A stretch of DNA of 64,000 nt from Sphingomonas sp. CBMAI 2297 (lineage in GTDB: Bacteria > Pseudomonadota > Alphaproteobacteria > Sphingomonadales > Sphingomonadaceae), in NCBI RefSeq assembly GCF_029870595.1, contig NZ_JAPDIR010000016.1:1-64000 (forward strand). Direction: 5' to 3'. Below, piece after piece: positions 34,957-43,428 of this stretch. The notes under the pieces were generated by a model. It was not told where the DNA came from, made no database searches, and was given only the letters and a program-made list of their open reading frames with translations. A program made the position numbers and the translations under genes. Every line of letters begins with the position of its first letter. Position 1 is the first letter of the stretch.

Positions 34957-35421
34957 TCAGCCCGGCCTGCAGACGTCCACCCAGCGCCGCGAAACCAGCG
35001 CCGCCAGCCGTTCGGGCGCGATCTCCACCGCTGCGGTGCGCGAGCCCGCCGCCGGGAACACCGTCGCGAAACCGCGGATCGAGACGTCGCAATAGACCGG
35101 CAGCGGCGTCGCCAGTCCGAAGGGGCAGACACCGCCCACCGGATGGCCGGTCAGCACCTCCGCCTCCTCGGCGCCGAGCATGGAGGCGCGGCCGGCGAAC
35201 TCGGCCTTGATCTTCGGATTGTCGAGCCGGGCATCGCCGCGCGCGACGACGAGCACGACGCCCTCGCCCACGCGCAGCGCCAGCGTCTTGGCGATGCGCC
35301 CGGGCTCGACCCCGAGCGTCGCCGCCGCCTCCGCCACCGTGGCCGTGCTCGCCGCCTGCTCGATCAGGGCCAGGTCCGGGGCATGTTCGGCAAGCCAGGC
35401 GCGCACGGTCTCGACGGTCAT
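34957..35421 (-). CDS. YbaK/EbsC-type aminoacyl-tRNA deacylase
   Basis: A 154-residue protein of the YbaK/ProX/INS editing superfamily, which hydrolyses mischarged aminoacyl-tRNAs in trans. The conserved Lys lies in GRIAKTLALRVG near residue 45, the mid segment is ARLDNPKIKAEF, and the Gly-Gly-Val-Cys-Pro-Phe block (HPVGGVCPFGL) near residue 99 forms the substrate pocket. The preferred substrate (Cys-, Ala- or Thr-tRNA type) cannot be told. The start overlaps the MFS gene stop by four bases (ATGA), an odd partner for an editing enzyme. It lies 60 bases from tRNA-Glu on the same strand. Confidence 0.9.
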   Translation of the reverse strand: MTVETVRAWLAEHAPDLALIEQAASTATVAEAAATLGVEPGRIAKTLALRVGEGVVLVVARGDARLDNPKIKAEFAGRASMLGAEEAEVLTGHPVGGVCPFGLATPLPVYCDVSIRGFATVFPAAGSRTAAVEIAPERLAALVSRRWVDVCRPG

Positions 35422-37157
35422 TCCTCGATCTTCCTCCGGAACGTCTCGGGGAGCAGCAACAGGCCGATGACGAGCGTCGCGGCCGCGGCCACCACGGGAT
35501 ACCAGAGGCCGTAATAAATATCCCCGGTCGCCGCCACCATCGCAAAGGCGGTGGCGGGCAGGAAGCCGCCGAACCAGCCATTGCCCAGATGATAGGGCAG
35601 GCTCATCGACGTATAGCGGATGCGGCTGGGGAACAGCTCGACCAGCATGCCCGCGATCGGGCCATAGACCATGGTCACCAGCAGCACGAGCGCGAACAGG
35701 ATCGCGACCACCAGCGGCTTGTTGATCCGGGCGTCCTCGGCCTTGGCGGGATAGCCGGCCCTGGTGAGCTCGGCCTGGAGGTCCTTCTGGAAAGCGGCGA
35801 TCAGGCCCTTGCGGGCCGATGCATCCGCAAACTCCGATGCACGAGGTGCGGGCAGGAAACGGTTGCCGATCTGCACGGTGATCTCGGATGGCTGTCCAAG
35901 GATGTCTGGTGAGGCTTCGCTCAGTTTTCCCTGTGCGTAGGGGACGCCCGCCTTGGCAAGATAGGATTTGACGACATCGCACGCCGAACTGTCGAACTTG
36001 TTCTTGCCGATGGGATCAAATTGAAACGAGCAGGTCGCTTCGACGACTGCGATGTTGTCGTCGAAGGCGAAGGTCAGCACCTTCACCGGCGCCCGCGCCT
36101 GCGCCTCGGCCAGCGCCGGGTTGGCTGCCTGGGTCAGCGCGTGGAATAGCGGGAAATAGCTGACCGCCGCGAGCAGGCAGCCCGCCAGGATGATCGGCTT
36201 GCGGCCGATCCTGTCGGAGAGCCAGCCGAAGAACACGAAGAACGGCGTGCCCAGCGCCAGCGCGATGGCGATCAGGACGTTCGCGGTCATCCCGTCGACC
36301 TTCAGCGTCTTTTCGAGGAAGAACAGCGCGTAGAATTGCCCCGTGTACCAGACCACCGCCTGGCCCACCACCGCGCCGAACAGCGCGATTAGGACGATGC
36401 GCAGATTGCCCCAGCGCAGAAACGCCTCGGTGAGCGGCGCCTTGGAAGTGTTGCCGCTCGCCTTCATCCGGGCATAGACGGGGCTCTCGTTGAGCTGGAG
36501 GCGCACCCAGAGCGACACGCCCAGCAGCAGGATCGAGGCGAGGAACGGCACGCGCCAGCCCCAGTTGGCGAACGCCGCCTCGCCCAGCCACGAGCGCGTG
36601 CCGATCACGACGAGCAGCGAGGCGAACAGGCCCAGCGTCGCGGTGGTCTGGATCCAGCTGGTGTAGAGGCCGCGCTTGTGGTTGGGCGCATGCTCGGCGA
36701 CATAAGTGGCGGCCCCGCCATATTGGCCGCCCAGCGCCAGTCCCTGGAGCACGCGGAGCGTCACCAGCAGGATCGGCGCCGCCACGCCGGCAGTGGCGAA
36801 ATTCGGGAGCAGGCCCACCGCGAAGGTCGACCCGCCCATGATCCCCATCGTCACCAGAAAGGTGTTCTTGCGCCCCACCAGGTCGCCGATCCGCCCGAAG
36901 ACGAGCGCGCCGAACGGCCGCACCGCGAACCCCGCCGCGAACGCGGCGAGCGCGAAGATGAAGGCGGTGGTATCGTTCACGCCGGCGAAGAACTGCGCCG
37001 AGATCGTCGTGGCGAGCAGGCCGTAGAGATAGAAATCATACCATTCGAACACGGTGCCCAGCGACGATGCCGCGATCACCATCTTCTCGTTGCGGGTGGC
37101 CGTGTGATGTTCGCCCAAGGGCGCCGACGGACTGTCGGACCGTGCATCCTCGCTCAA
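35418..37157 (-). CDS. MFS transporter, metabolite:H+ symporter type, with a large extra loop
   Basis: A 579-residue major-facilitator protein of the MHS (ProP/ShiA-like) group. It has SLGTVFEWYDFYLYG at the first membrane segment, the loop motif GRIGDLVGRKNTFL near residue 100, and DRIGRKP in the second half. A hydrophilic insert of about 120 residues (roughly 350-473, with two cysteines) lies between membrane segments 8 and 9 and is not usual in the family. The TTG at 37157 is chosen because GAGGGG lies 8 bases before it and the ATG codons inside the first segment would truncate it. A LacI-type operator lies 20 bases upstream. The substrate is unknown. Confidence 0.88.
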   Translation of the reverse strand: MSEDARSDSPSAPLGEHHTATRNEKMVIAASSLGTVFEWYDFYLYGLLATTISAQFFAGVNDTTAFIFALAAFAAGFAVRPFGALVFGRIGDLVGRKNTFLVTMGIMGGSTFAVGLLPNFATAGVAAPILLVTLRVLQGLALGGQYGGAATYVAEHAPNHKRGLYTSWIQTTATLGLFASLLVVIGTRSWLGEAAFANWGWRVPFLASILLLGVSLWVRLQLNESPVYARMKASGNTSKAPLTEAFLRWGNLRIVLIALFGAVVGQAVVWYTGQFYALFFLEKTLKVDGMTANVLIAIALALGTPFFVFFGWLSDRIGRKPIILAGCLLAAVSYFPLFHALTQAANPALAEAQARAPVKVLTFAFDDNIAVVEATCSFQFDPIGKNKFDSSACDVVKSYLAKAGVPYAQGKLSEASPDILGQPSEITVQIGNRFLPAPRASEFADASARKGLIAAFQKDLQAELTRAGYPAKAEDARINKPLVVAILFALVLLVTMVYGPIAGMLVELFPSRIRYTSMSLPYHLGNGWFGGFLPATAFAMVAATGDIYYGLWYPVVAAAATLVIGLLLLPETFRRKIEE

Positions 37158-37176
37158 GCTGTCTTCCCCTCTTATT

Positions 37177-37188
37177 GTTAGCGCTAAC
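37177..37188 (-). promoter_or_regulatory. LacI/GalR-type operator upstream of the MFS gene
   Basis: Perfect 12-base palindrome GTTAGCGCTAAC with the central GC step that LacI-family repressors recognise. It lies 20 bases before the transporter start codon. No LacI-family gene occurs in the window. Confidence 0.6.
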
Positions 37189-37351
37189 CAACCACAGTCC
37201 TGCCGCAGTTGGAACCCCCGTCGCCACGCGCGCTCTCCGGCGCGCCTCGTCCACAGGTTCGGCCATGCCCGGCCGCATTGCAAACAAAGCCAGGCTTGGG
37301 AGTGCAAAAGCTGTACTTCACAGTGCGGCCCGGTGAGCGTAAACGGCCCTC

Positions 37352-37618
37352 ATGTTCGAGCGCATCTTCCTGTCCCATCCGCGCGCCGTCGGCGAAAGCT
37401 ATGGCGAGCACGCCAGCACCGCCGCGCGATTCGGCTTCACCATGATCATCGGGGGCGCGGCCTGCGTGGTCCATGCCATCGTGCCCGCCCTGTTCGTCCG
37501 CACCGCGAGCGACGCGGTGAAGCGGCTCTATGGCCAGATGCTCGCGCGCCAGCCCGGCATGGCGGCGCGCAAGCCGGCCTATGAACAGCCCGAGTGGCAG
37601 ATCGAATACGAAATCTGA
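37352..37618 (+). CDS. DUF6356 small membrane protein
   Basis: An 88-residue protein. The sequence MFERIFLSHPRAVGESYGEHAS and a single membrane segment (about 27-50, ARFGFTMIIGGAACVVHAIVPALF) followed by a charged tail fit the small DUF6356 family found in sphingomonads. Function is unknown. The ribosome binding site is weak. The next gene starts one base after the stop, so the two are probably co-translated. Confidence 0.78.
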   Translation: MFERIFLSHPRAVGESYGEHASTAARFGFTMIIGGAACVVHAIVPALFVRTASDAVKRLYGQMLARQPGMAARKPAYEQPEWQIEYEI

Positions 37619-37619
37619 C

Positions 37620-38966
37620 GTGATCGAGCATGTCGCGATCATCGGTGCCGGCTTTTCCGGCACCCTGCAGGCGATCAACCTGCTCCGCCACGACGGCCCC
37701 CGCGCCACGCTGATCGAGCGTGCGCCGGTCGCCGGCCTCGGCCTCGCCTATGGCGCCGCGCATCCCAGTCATGTGCTCAACGTGCGCGCATCAAACATGA
37801 GCGCCTTTCCCGACGATCCGTCGCACTTCGTCCGCTGGCTCGAGGCGCGCGGCGTGGCGGACGCACCCGGCGCCTTCATCCCGCGCGTCACCTATGGCGA
37901 ATATCTGCGCGAGCTGCTCGACGCCGCGCTGCTCGCTCATCCCGATCGCCTGCAGCTGGTGCGCGACGAGGTCGAGGATCTCGACTTCGCCGATGGCGTG
38001 ACGGTGCGCCTCAAGGGCCGCACGGTGACGGCCGACGCGGCGGTGCTCGCGGTCGGCAACCTGCCGCCGCACGATCCGCCGGGCCTCGACCCCGAAAAGC
38101 TGAGCGCCGAACGCTACAAGGGCGATCCCTGGGACGCGAGCGTGCCCGACGGGCTCGGCCCGGACGATACCGTGCTGGTGATCGGTACCGGTCTCACCAT
38201 GATCGACGTCGTGCTGCTGCTCGATGCGCGCGGCTTCAGGGGCAGGATCGTCGCGCTGTCCCGCCGCGGCCTCCTTCCGCGCCCACACGCGCCGGGCAGC
38301 GACTGGAAGAAGCTCGCCGAACGCCCCGCCACCACTGCCTCGAAGCTGCTCCAGGCACTGCGCGCGCGGGGCGAGGAGATCGGCTGGCGCAATGCCGTCG
38401 ACGAGCTCCGGCCCTTCACCCAGGCGATGTGGGGGAATGCCAGCGAGGACGAGCGCGGCCGGTTCCTCCGCCACCTTCGCCCCTGGTGGGACGTGCATCG
38501 CCACCGCCTCGCGCCCGAGGTTTATGCGCGGCTGATGGCCGTGATCGCGCGCGGCCAGCTCGAAGTGATCGCCGGCAAGACGCTCGGCTTCGCGGAGCAG
38601 CCCGGGGGCATCGCGGTGACGCTGCGCCGCCGCGGCGCCGATGCGGCCGAGACGATGACGGTGCAGCGCATCGTCAACTGCACCGGGCCGCTCGGCGACC
38701 TCAACCGCACGCAGGAGCCCCTGCTCCAGAAGCTCGCCGCGCGCGGGGTGATCCGCCCCGACGCGGCGCATCTCGGCATCGATGTCGACAATCAGGGCCA
38801 GACGATCGACGCGGCCGGCCGGCCCAACGCCAATCTCTACGCCCTCGGCCCGATGACTCGCGGTGCTTTCTGGGAGATCGTCGCGGTGCCGGACATCCGC
38901 ACCCAGACCTGGAGCGTCGCCCGGCGCCTCTCCAACGCGCACTGGGTGGGCGGCGAAGGGCTATGA
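37620..38966 (+). CDS. FAD/NAD(P)-binding protein (COG4529-like)
   Basis: A 448-residue flavoprotein. The N-terminal dinucleotide-binding motif VAIIGAGFSGTLQAINLL is followed by the block AYGAAHPSHVLNVRASNMSAFPDDP, typical of the HydR-like/COG4529 FAD family, and a second nucleotide site VLVIGTGLTMIDVVLLL near residue 182. The start is a GTG at 37620 placed one base after the DUF6356 stop. Substrate and partners are not known. It is followed by the hpd promoter region after about 70 bases, so it could be upstream of, but is probably separate from, tyrosine catabolism. Confidence 0.85.
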   Translation: MIEHVAIIGAGFSGTLQAINLLRHDGPRATLIERAPVAGLGLAYGAAHPSHVLNVRASNMSAFPDDPSHFVRWLEARGVADAPGAFIPRVTYGEYLRELLDAALLAHPDRLQLVRDEVEDLDFADGVTVRLKGRTVTADAAVLAVGNLPPHDPPGLDPEKLSAERYKGDPWDASVPDGLGPDDTVLVIGTGLTMIDVVLLLDARGFRGRIVALSRRGLLPRPHAPGSDWKKLAERPATTASKLLQALRARGEEIGWRNAVDELRPFTQAMWGNASEDERGRFLRHLRPWWDVHRHRLAPEVYARLMAVIARGQLEVIAGKTLGFAEQPGGIAVTLRRRGADAAETMTVQRIVNCTGPLGDLNRTQEPLLQKLAARGVIRPDAAHLGIDVDNQGQTIDAAGRPNANLYALGPMTRGAFWEIVAVPDIRTQTWSVARRLSNAHWVGGEGL

Positions 38967-38973
38967 CCGCAAC

Positions 38974-38991
38974 TAGTATCAATTGACACTA
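38974..38991 (+). promoter_or_regulatory. Operator upstream of hpd, shared with hmgA
   Basis: TAGTATCAATTGACACTA is an 18-base palindrome with one mismatched pair. It includes a TTGACA that may serve as -35. A near-identical copy lies before hmgA. It ends 48 bases before the hpd start codon. Confidence 0.65.
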
Positions 38992-39039
38992 ACTGCACTT
39001 CGGACTAGCCCGCGCGTTACCTTCTTGGAGCGTGCACCC

Positions 39040-40077
39040 ATGACCGATCCTGCCAATCCGCTCGGCCTCAACGGCTTCGAGTTCGTCGAATTCACCTCGC
39101 CCGATCCCGAGGCGATGGGGAAGCAGTTCGAGATGCTGGGCTTCGTGCCGACGCACCGGCATCCGACCAAGAACGTCACCCGCTACAAGCAGGGCCGTAT
39201 CAACCTGATGCTCAATCGCGACGAAGCCGGCCGCGTGGCGGCGTTCCGCGGCGAGCACGGGCCCTCGGCAAGCGCGATGGCCTTCCGCGTCGCCGATCCG
39301 GCCAAGGCGATGGCATGGGCGCTCGCGCACGGCGCCAAGCGCACCGACGAGGACGACACCGTCATCCTCGGCATCGGCGGCTCCTATCTCTATTTCATCG
39401 AGGACGGCCACAACCTCTACCAGGATTGGGCCGAGTTCCCGGGCTGGCGGGAGGCCGAGGCGAAGAACAATGTCGGGCTCGACCTGCTCGATCACCTCAC
39501 CCACAATGTGCGCCGCGGCCAGATGCGGGTGTGGAGCGAATTCTACAAGACGCTCTTCGGCTTCGAGGAGCAGAAGTATTTCGACATCAAGGGCCAGGCG
39601 ACCGGCCTGTTCAGCCAGGCGATGATCGCGCCCGACAAGGCTATCCGCATCCCGCTGAACGAGAGCCAGGACGACAAGAGCCAGATCGAGGAGTTCATCC
39701 GCGAATACAAGGGCGAGGGCATCCAGCACCTCGCGCTGACCACGCCGGACATCTACGACACGGTGGAGCGCCTGCGCGCCCGCGGCGTCAAGCTACAGGA
39801 CACGATCGAGACCTATTACGAACTGGTCGACAAGCGCGTGCCCGGGCACGGCGAGGACCTGGAGCGCCTGCGCAAAAACCGTATCCTGATCGACGGCAAT
39901 ATCGGCGACGAGGGCATCCTGCTCCAGATCTTCACCGAGAACATGTTCGGCCCGATCTTCTTCGAGATCATCCAGCGCAAGGGCAATGAAGGCTTTGGCA
40001 ACGGCAATTTCCAGGCGCTGTTCGAGAGCATCGAGCTCGACCAGATCCGCCGCGGTGTAATTAAAGTCGACGCGTAA
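39040..40077 (+). CDS. hpd: 4-hydroxyphenylpyruvate dioxygenase
   Basis: Converts 4-hydroxyphenylpyruvate to homogentisate, the second step of tyrosine degradation. The 345 residues form two vicinal-oxygen-chelate domains. The iron ligands are visible in the C-terminal half: His in LDHLTHNV near residue 161, His in GIQHLALTT near residue 229, and Glu in LLQIFTENMFGPIFFE near residue 308. The long in-frame extension upstream crosses the operator, so the ATG at 39040 with GGAG 9 bases before it was chosen. The product of this enzyme is the substrate of HmgA encoded 1.6 kb downstream. It is expected to be controlled through the operator at 38974. Confidence 0.97.
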   Translation: MTDPANPLGLNGFEFVEFTSPDPEAMGKQFEMLGFVPTHRHPTKNVTRYKQGRINLMLNRDEAGRVAAFRGEHGPSASAMAFRVADPAKAMAWALAHGAKRTDEDDTVILGIGGSYLYFIEDGHNLYQDWAEFPGWREAEAKNNVGLDLLDHLTHNVRRGQMRVWSEFYKTLFGFEEQKYFDIKGQATGLFSQAMIAPDKAIRIPLNESQDDKSQIEEFIREYKGEGIQHLALTTPDIYDTVERLRARGVKLQDTIETYYELVDKRVPGHGEDLERLRKNRILIDGNIGDEGILLQIFTENMFGPIFFEIIQRKGNEGFGNGNFQALFESIELDQIRRGVIKVDA

Positions 40078-40155
40078 CCTTCGGAATTCGGCTTGGAGAG
40101 GAGCCGGGGGAGCGACGCCAGTCGCGTAGCGTGAAGCTCACCCCGGCCGAAATCC

Positions 40156-41499
40156 TCAGGCGAATGCCGGCTCGCCCCGCACTTCGCCCGCCCCCGCGCG
40201 GAAGCGCGCCTCGTCGAGCAGCCCTTCCCGCTTCGCCACGATCACCGGCACCAGCATCTGCCCGGCCACATTGGTCGCGGTCCGGCCCATGTCGAGGATC
40301 GGGTCGATCGCGAGCAGCAGCCCGACGCCATCCAGCGGCAGCCCCAGCGTGGAGAGCGTGAGCGTGAGCATCACGGTCGCGCCGGTAAGGCCGGCGGTGG
40401 CGGCCGATCCCAGCACCGAGACGAAGGCGATCAGCGCATAATGCTCGATCCCCAGCGGGATGCCGTAGAACTGAGCGACGAAGATCGCCGAGATCGCCGG
40501 ATAGATCGCCGCGCAGCCGTCCATCTTGGTCGTGGCGCCCAGCGGCACGGCGAAGGCGGCATAGGCACGCGGCACGCCGAGCGCACGCTCGGTCACATCC
40601 TCCGTCACCGGCAGCGTGCCCACCGAGGAGCGCGAGACGAAGCCGAGCTGGATCGCCGGCCAGGCCGAGGCGAAGAAGCGCATGGGGCTGAGGCCGTGCG
40701 CCGCCAGCAGCGCCGGATAGACGACCAGCAGCACCAGGCCGAGCCCGAGATAGACCGCGCCGGCATAGGTACCGAGCGCCGCCAGCGACTCCCAGCCATA
40801 GCGCACCACCGCATCGCCGATCAGCGCCGCGGTGCCGATCGGAGTCAGCCGGATCACCCAGCGCAGCAGCAGCCGGAAGACCGCGAGCGCCGAGGCGTTG
40901 AAATCGAGGAAGCGGCGTCCCGCCTCGCCCGCCTTCACCGCCGCCGCGCCGATCGCGACCGCCAGCACGATGATCTGGAGCACGTTGAACGAGAGCCCGG
41001 TGGTGGCGCCGCCATCGCCCAGCCGGGTTGACGCCGCCAGCCCCAGGAAATTCGCCGGCACCAGCCCCTTCAGGAAATCGAGCCAGCTCCCCGTGCTCGC
41101 AGGCACCGCCGCCGCGGCCGCCGCCACGGCGCTGTGGTGCCCCGGCTGGAGCACCAGGCCGAGCGTTATGCCGATCGCCACCGCCATGGCCGCGGTGATC
41201 GCGAACCAGAGCAGCGTCCGCACCACCAGCCGCGCGGCATTGTTCAGGTCCCGCAGCGCCGCGATCGACGCGACGATCGCAGTGAAGACCAGCGGCGGCA
41301 CCAGCACCTTGAGCAGCTGGACGAAGATCTGCCCGACCGTCTGCAACGCCTGGGCGAGGCCGTTGGCGGTCTCGCCGTCGCCGCCGATCGCCCGCGCGGC
41401 CAGGCCCAGCGCCAGCCCGGCCGCCATGCCGATGGCGACCTGCACCCCGAAACCGGGCAGCCGGAACCGCCGCGGCGCGGCTGCGCTGATAGAGGCCAT
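40156..41499 (-). CDS. SDF-family dicarboxylate/amino acid:cation symporter
   Basis: A 447-residue inner-membrane transporter of the GltP/DctA family and a relative of the gene at 19072. The serine-rich loop is RSSVGTLPVT near residue 303, the segment-7 motif is TTKMDGCAAIYPA, and the C-terminal motif is DMGRTATNVAGQ. GGAG lies about 10 bases before the ATG at 41499. It is divergent from hmgA, and the shared 162-bp spacer contains the operator at 41602. It therefore sits inside the tyrosine block, although its substrate is not proven. The C-terminal ends of this gene and hpd are convergent. Confidence 0.92.
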   Translation of the reverse strand: MASISAAAPRRFRLPGFGVQVAIGMAAGLALGLAARAIGGDGETANGLAQALQTVGQIFVQLLKVLVPPLVFTAIVASIAALRDLNNAARLVVRTLLWFAITAAMAVAIGITLGLVLQPGHHSAVAAAAAAVPASTGSWLDFLKGLVPANFLGLAASTRLGDGGATTGLSFNVLQIIVLAVAIGAAAVKAGEAGRRFLDFNASALAVFRLLLRWVIRLTPIGTAALIGDAVVRYGWESLAALGTYAGAVYLGLGLVLLVVYPALLAAHGLSPMRFFASAWPAIQLGFVSRSSVGTLPVTEDVTERALGVPRAYAAFAVPLGATTKMDGCAAIYPAISAIFVAQFYGIPLGIEHYALIAFVSVLGSAATAGLTGATVMLTLTLSTLGLPLDGVGLLLAIDPILDMGRTATNVAGQMLVPVIVAKREGLLDEARFRAGAGEVRGEPAFA

Positions 41500-41601
41500 T
41501 GGTTTCGACTCCGGAATTAAACCCACTAAAGAAATAGGAATTACTCCGCCGCCGCCCAAGATAGTTTAGGTTCGCGCCCTGATAGCCGATCACGCACCAG
41601 A

Positions 41602-41619
41602 TGGTATCATTTGACACTA
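41602..41619 (+). promoter_or_regulatory. Operator upstream of hmgA
   Basis: TGGTATCATTTGACACTA differs from the hpd operator at two positions. It is less symmetric. TATTAT at 41618-41623 overlaps its end and could be a -10 element. It lies 43 bases before the hmgA start. Confidence 0.65.
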
Positions 41620-41661
41620 TTATGGGCAGCGCTACAGGGAGGCGAGCATAGAGAGGATGCG

Positions 41662-42942
41662 ATGACCGACTATTTCCCCGGCTTCGGCAACCATGTTTCC
41701 ACCGAGGCGGTGCCCGGCGCGCTGCCGGTGGGGCGCAACAGCCCGCAAAGGCCCGCCTTCGGCCTCTATGCCGAGCAGCTCTCCGGCACTGCCTTCACGG
41801 CGCCCCGGCACGAGAATCGCCGCTCCTGGCTCTATCGCCTGCGCCCCACGGCCGAGCATCCGCCGTTCACGCGCTACGAAGGCGCCCGGAACTTCGCGCC
41901 CGGCACGGTCGGCGCGGCCCTGCCCCCCAATCGCCTGCGCTGGAACCCGATTCCGGCGCCGCCCCCCGGCACCGACCTGATCGACGGCATGACCACCATG
42001 CTCGCCAATCGCGATCCCGCCGACCTGGAGGGCGTGGCGGTGCACGTCTATGCCGCCAACCGGGACATGGAGACCCGCGTCTTCTTCGATGCGGACGGCG
42101 AGCTGCTCTTCATTCCCCAGGCCGGCCGCCTCACGCTGCTCACCGAGCTGGGTCGGATCGACATCGCGCCCGGCCAGGTCGCGCTCGTGCCGCGCGGCGT
42201 CCGCTTCCGCGCGCTGCTCCCGGACGGCGCGGCGCATGGCTATGTCGCCGAGAATCACGGCGCGCTGTTCCGCCTGCCCGATCTCGGGCCCATCGGCGCG
42301 AACGGCCTCGCCAATGCGCGCGACTTCGAGACGCCCGCCGCCTGGTTCGAGGATCGCGACGAGGATTTCGAAGTCATCCAGAAGCATCTCGGCGCGCTCT
42401 GGACCACCACCCTTCCCCACAGTCCGCTCGACGTGGTCGCCTGGCACGGCAATCTCGCGCCCTGGCGCTACGATCTCGCCCGGTTCAACACGATGAACAC
42501 GGTGAGCTTCGACCATCCCGATCCGTCGATCTTCACGGTCCTCACCTCGCCCAGCGACGTGCCGGGCCGGGCCAATGCCGATTTCGTGATCTTCCCGCCG
42601 CGCTGGATGGTCGCCGAGGACACGTTCCGTCCGCCCTGGTTCCATCGCAACGTGATGAGCGAGGCCATGGGACTGATCACCGGCGCCTATGACGCCAAGG
42701 CCGAAGGCTTCGCGCCCGGCGGCCTGTCGCTCCACAACCTGATGGCCGGGCACGGCCCCGATGTCGCCAGCTGGCAGGGCGCCACCAGCGCCGAGCTCAA
42801 GCCGCACAAGATCGACGGGACGATGGCCTTCATGGTCGAGACCTGCTGGCCCTACAGGCCCACGCAATATGCGCTCGATCGCGCCCAGCCCGATTATGAC
42901 GCGGCCTGGACGGGCTTCCCGAAGGCGAAGCTGCCGAAGTGA
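41662..42942 (+). CDS. hmgA: Homogentisate 1,2-dioxygenase
   Basis: Opens the aromatic ring of homogentisate to maleylacetoacetate. The 426 residues start MTDYFPGFGNHVSTEAVPGALP, typical of the family. Iron ligands lie in the segment PPWFHRNVMSEAMG near residue 330 (His and Glu) and in LSLHNLMAGHGPD near residue 359 (His). GAGAGGA lies 4 bases before the ATG at 41662. The stop overlaps the start of the Rieske gene by four bases. The later pathway enzymes (maleylacetoacetate isomerase, fumarylacetoacetase) are not next to it. Confidence 0.97.
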   Translation: MTDYFPGFGNHVSTEAVPGALPVGRNSPQRPAFGLYAEQLSGTAFTAPRHENRRSWLYRLRPTAEHPPFTRYEGARNFAPGTVGAALPPNRLRWNPIPAPPPGTDLIDGMTTMLANRDPADLEGVAVHVYAANRDMETRVFFDADGELLFIPQAGRLTLLTELGRIDIAPGQVALVPRGVRFRALLPDGAAHGYVAENHGALFRLPDLGPIGANGLANARDFETPAAWFEDRDEDFEVIQKHLGALWTTTLPHSPLDVVAWHGNLAPWRYDLARFNTMNTVSFDHPDPSIFTVLTSPSDVPGRANADFVIFPPRWMVAEDTFRPPWFHRNVMSEAMGLITGAYDAKAEGFAPGGLSLHNLMAGHGPDVASWQGATSAELKPHKIDGTMAFMVETCWPYRPTQYALDRAQPDYDAAWTGFPKAKLPK

Positions 42943-43295
42943 GCGAACGCCTCACCGAGACGCCCCCCAACGTAACGCTCGGCCCGCTCGACCTCATCCC
43001 CGACGGCAAGGCGCGCAACTTCGTGCTCGAGATGCGCGCCGGCCGCTTCCACGGCTTCGTCGTGCGCCGGGGCGAGACGGTCCATGGCTATCTCGACCTG
43101 TGCGCCCATATGGCGCTGCCGCTCACCAACCGGCTGGACGATTATCTCACGCCCGATGGCGGCCATATCCAGTGCAGCTGGCATGGAGCGCTGTACCGGG
43201 TCGAGGATGGAACCTGTGTCGGCGGCCCCTGTGTCGGGGCAAGGCTGCGCCGCTGGCCGGTGACGGTGCACGACGGGATGATCGTCACCAGCTGA
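42939..43295 (+). CDS. Rieske [2Fe-2S] ferredoxin-like protein
   Basis: A 118-residue soluble Rieske protein. The cluster ligands are present as CAH near residue 55 and CSWH near residue 79, 21 residues apart, the arrangement of Rieske-type ferredoxins. It has no catalytic oxygenase domain. GTG at 42939 overlaps the hmgA stop (GTGA), so it is translated with HmgA. HmgA itself needs no ferredoxin. A role as electron carrier for a nearby oxygenase or in the aromatic pathway is therefore inferred from position only. Confidence 0.88.
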   Translation: MSERLTETPPNVTLGPLDLIPDGKARNFVLEMRAGRFHGFVVRRGETVHGYLDLCAHMALPLTNRLDDYLTPDGGHIQCSWHGALYRVEDGTCVGGPCVGARLRRWPVTVHDGMIVTS

Positions 43296-43376
43296 TCGCA
43301 CCAAATCCGGATCGGATCAAGTTGACTCCAATGTAACCCCGAGTCCAGTTGACCGACTCACCGTGATAACGCTCAA

Positions 43377-43410
43377 TATAATACCGACAAATACATTCAC
43401 GATATTTGTC
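43377..43410 (+). promoter_or_regulatory. Promoter and operator of the gene at 43429
   Basis: A perfect TATAAT at 43377-43382 is followed by an inverted repeat GACAAATA (43386-43393) and TATTTGTC (43403-43410) with a 9-base spacer. A TTGACC lies at 43349 but is too far for a normal -35. The stretch is markedly AT-richer than its surroundings. Confidence 0.6.
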
Positions 43411-43428
43411 TATTTCGAGGAGCGAGCC

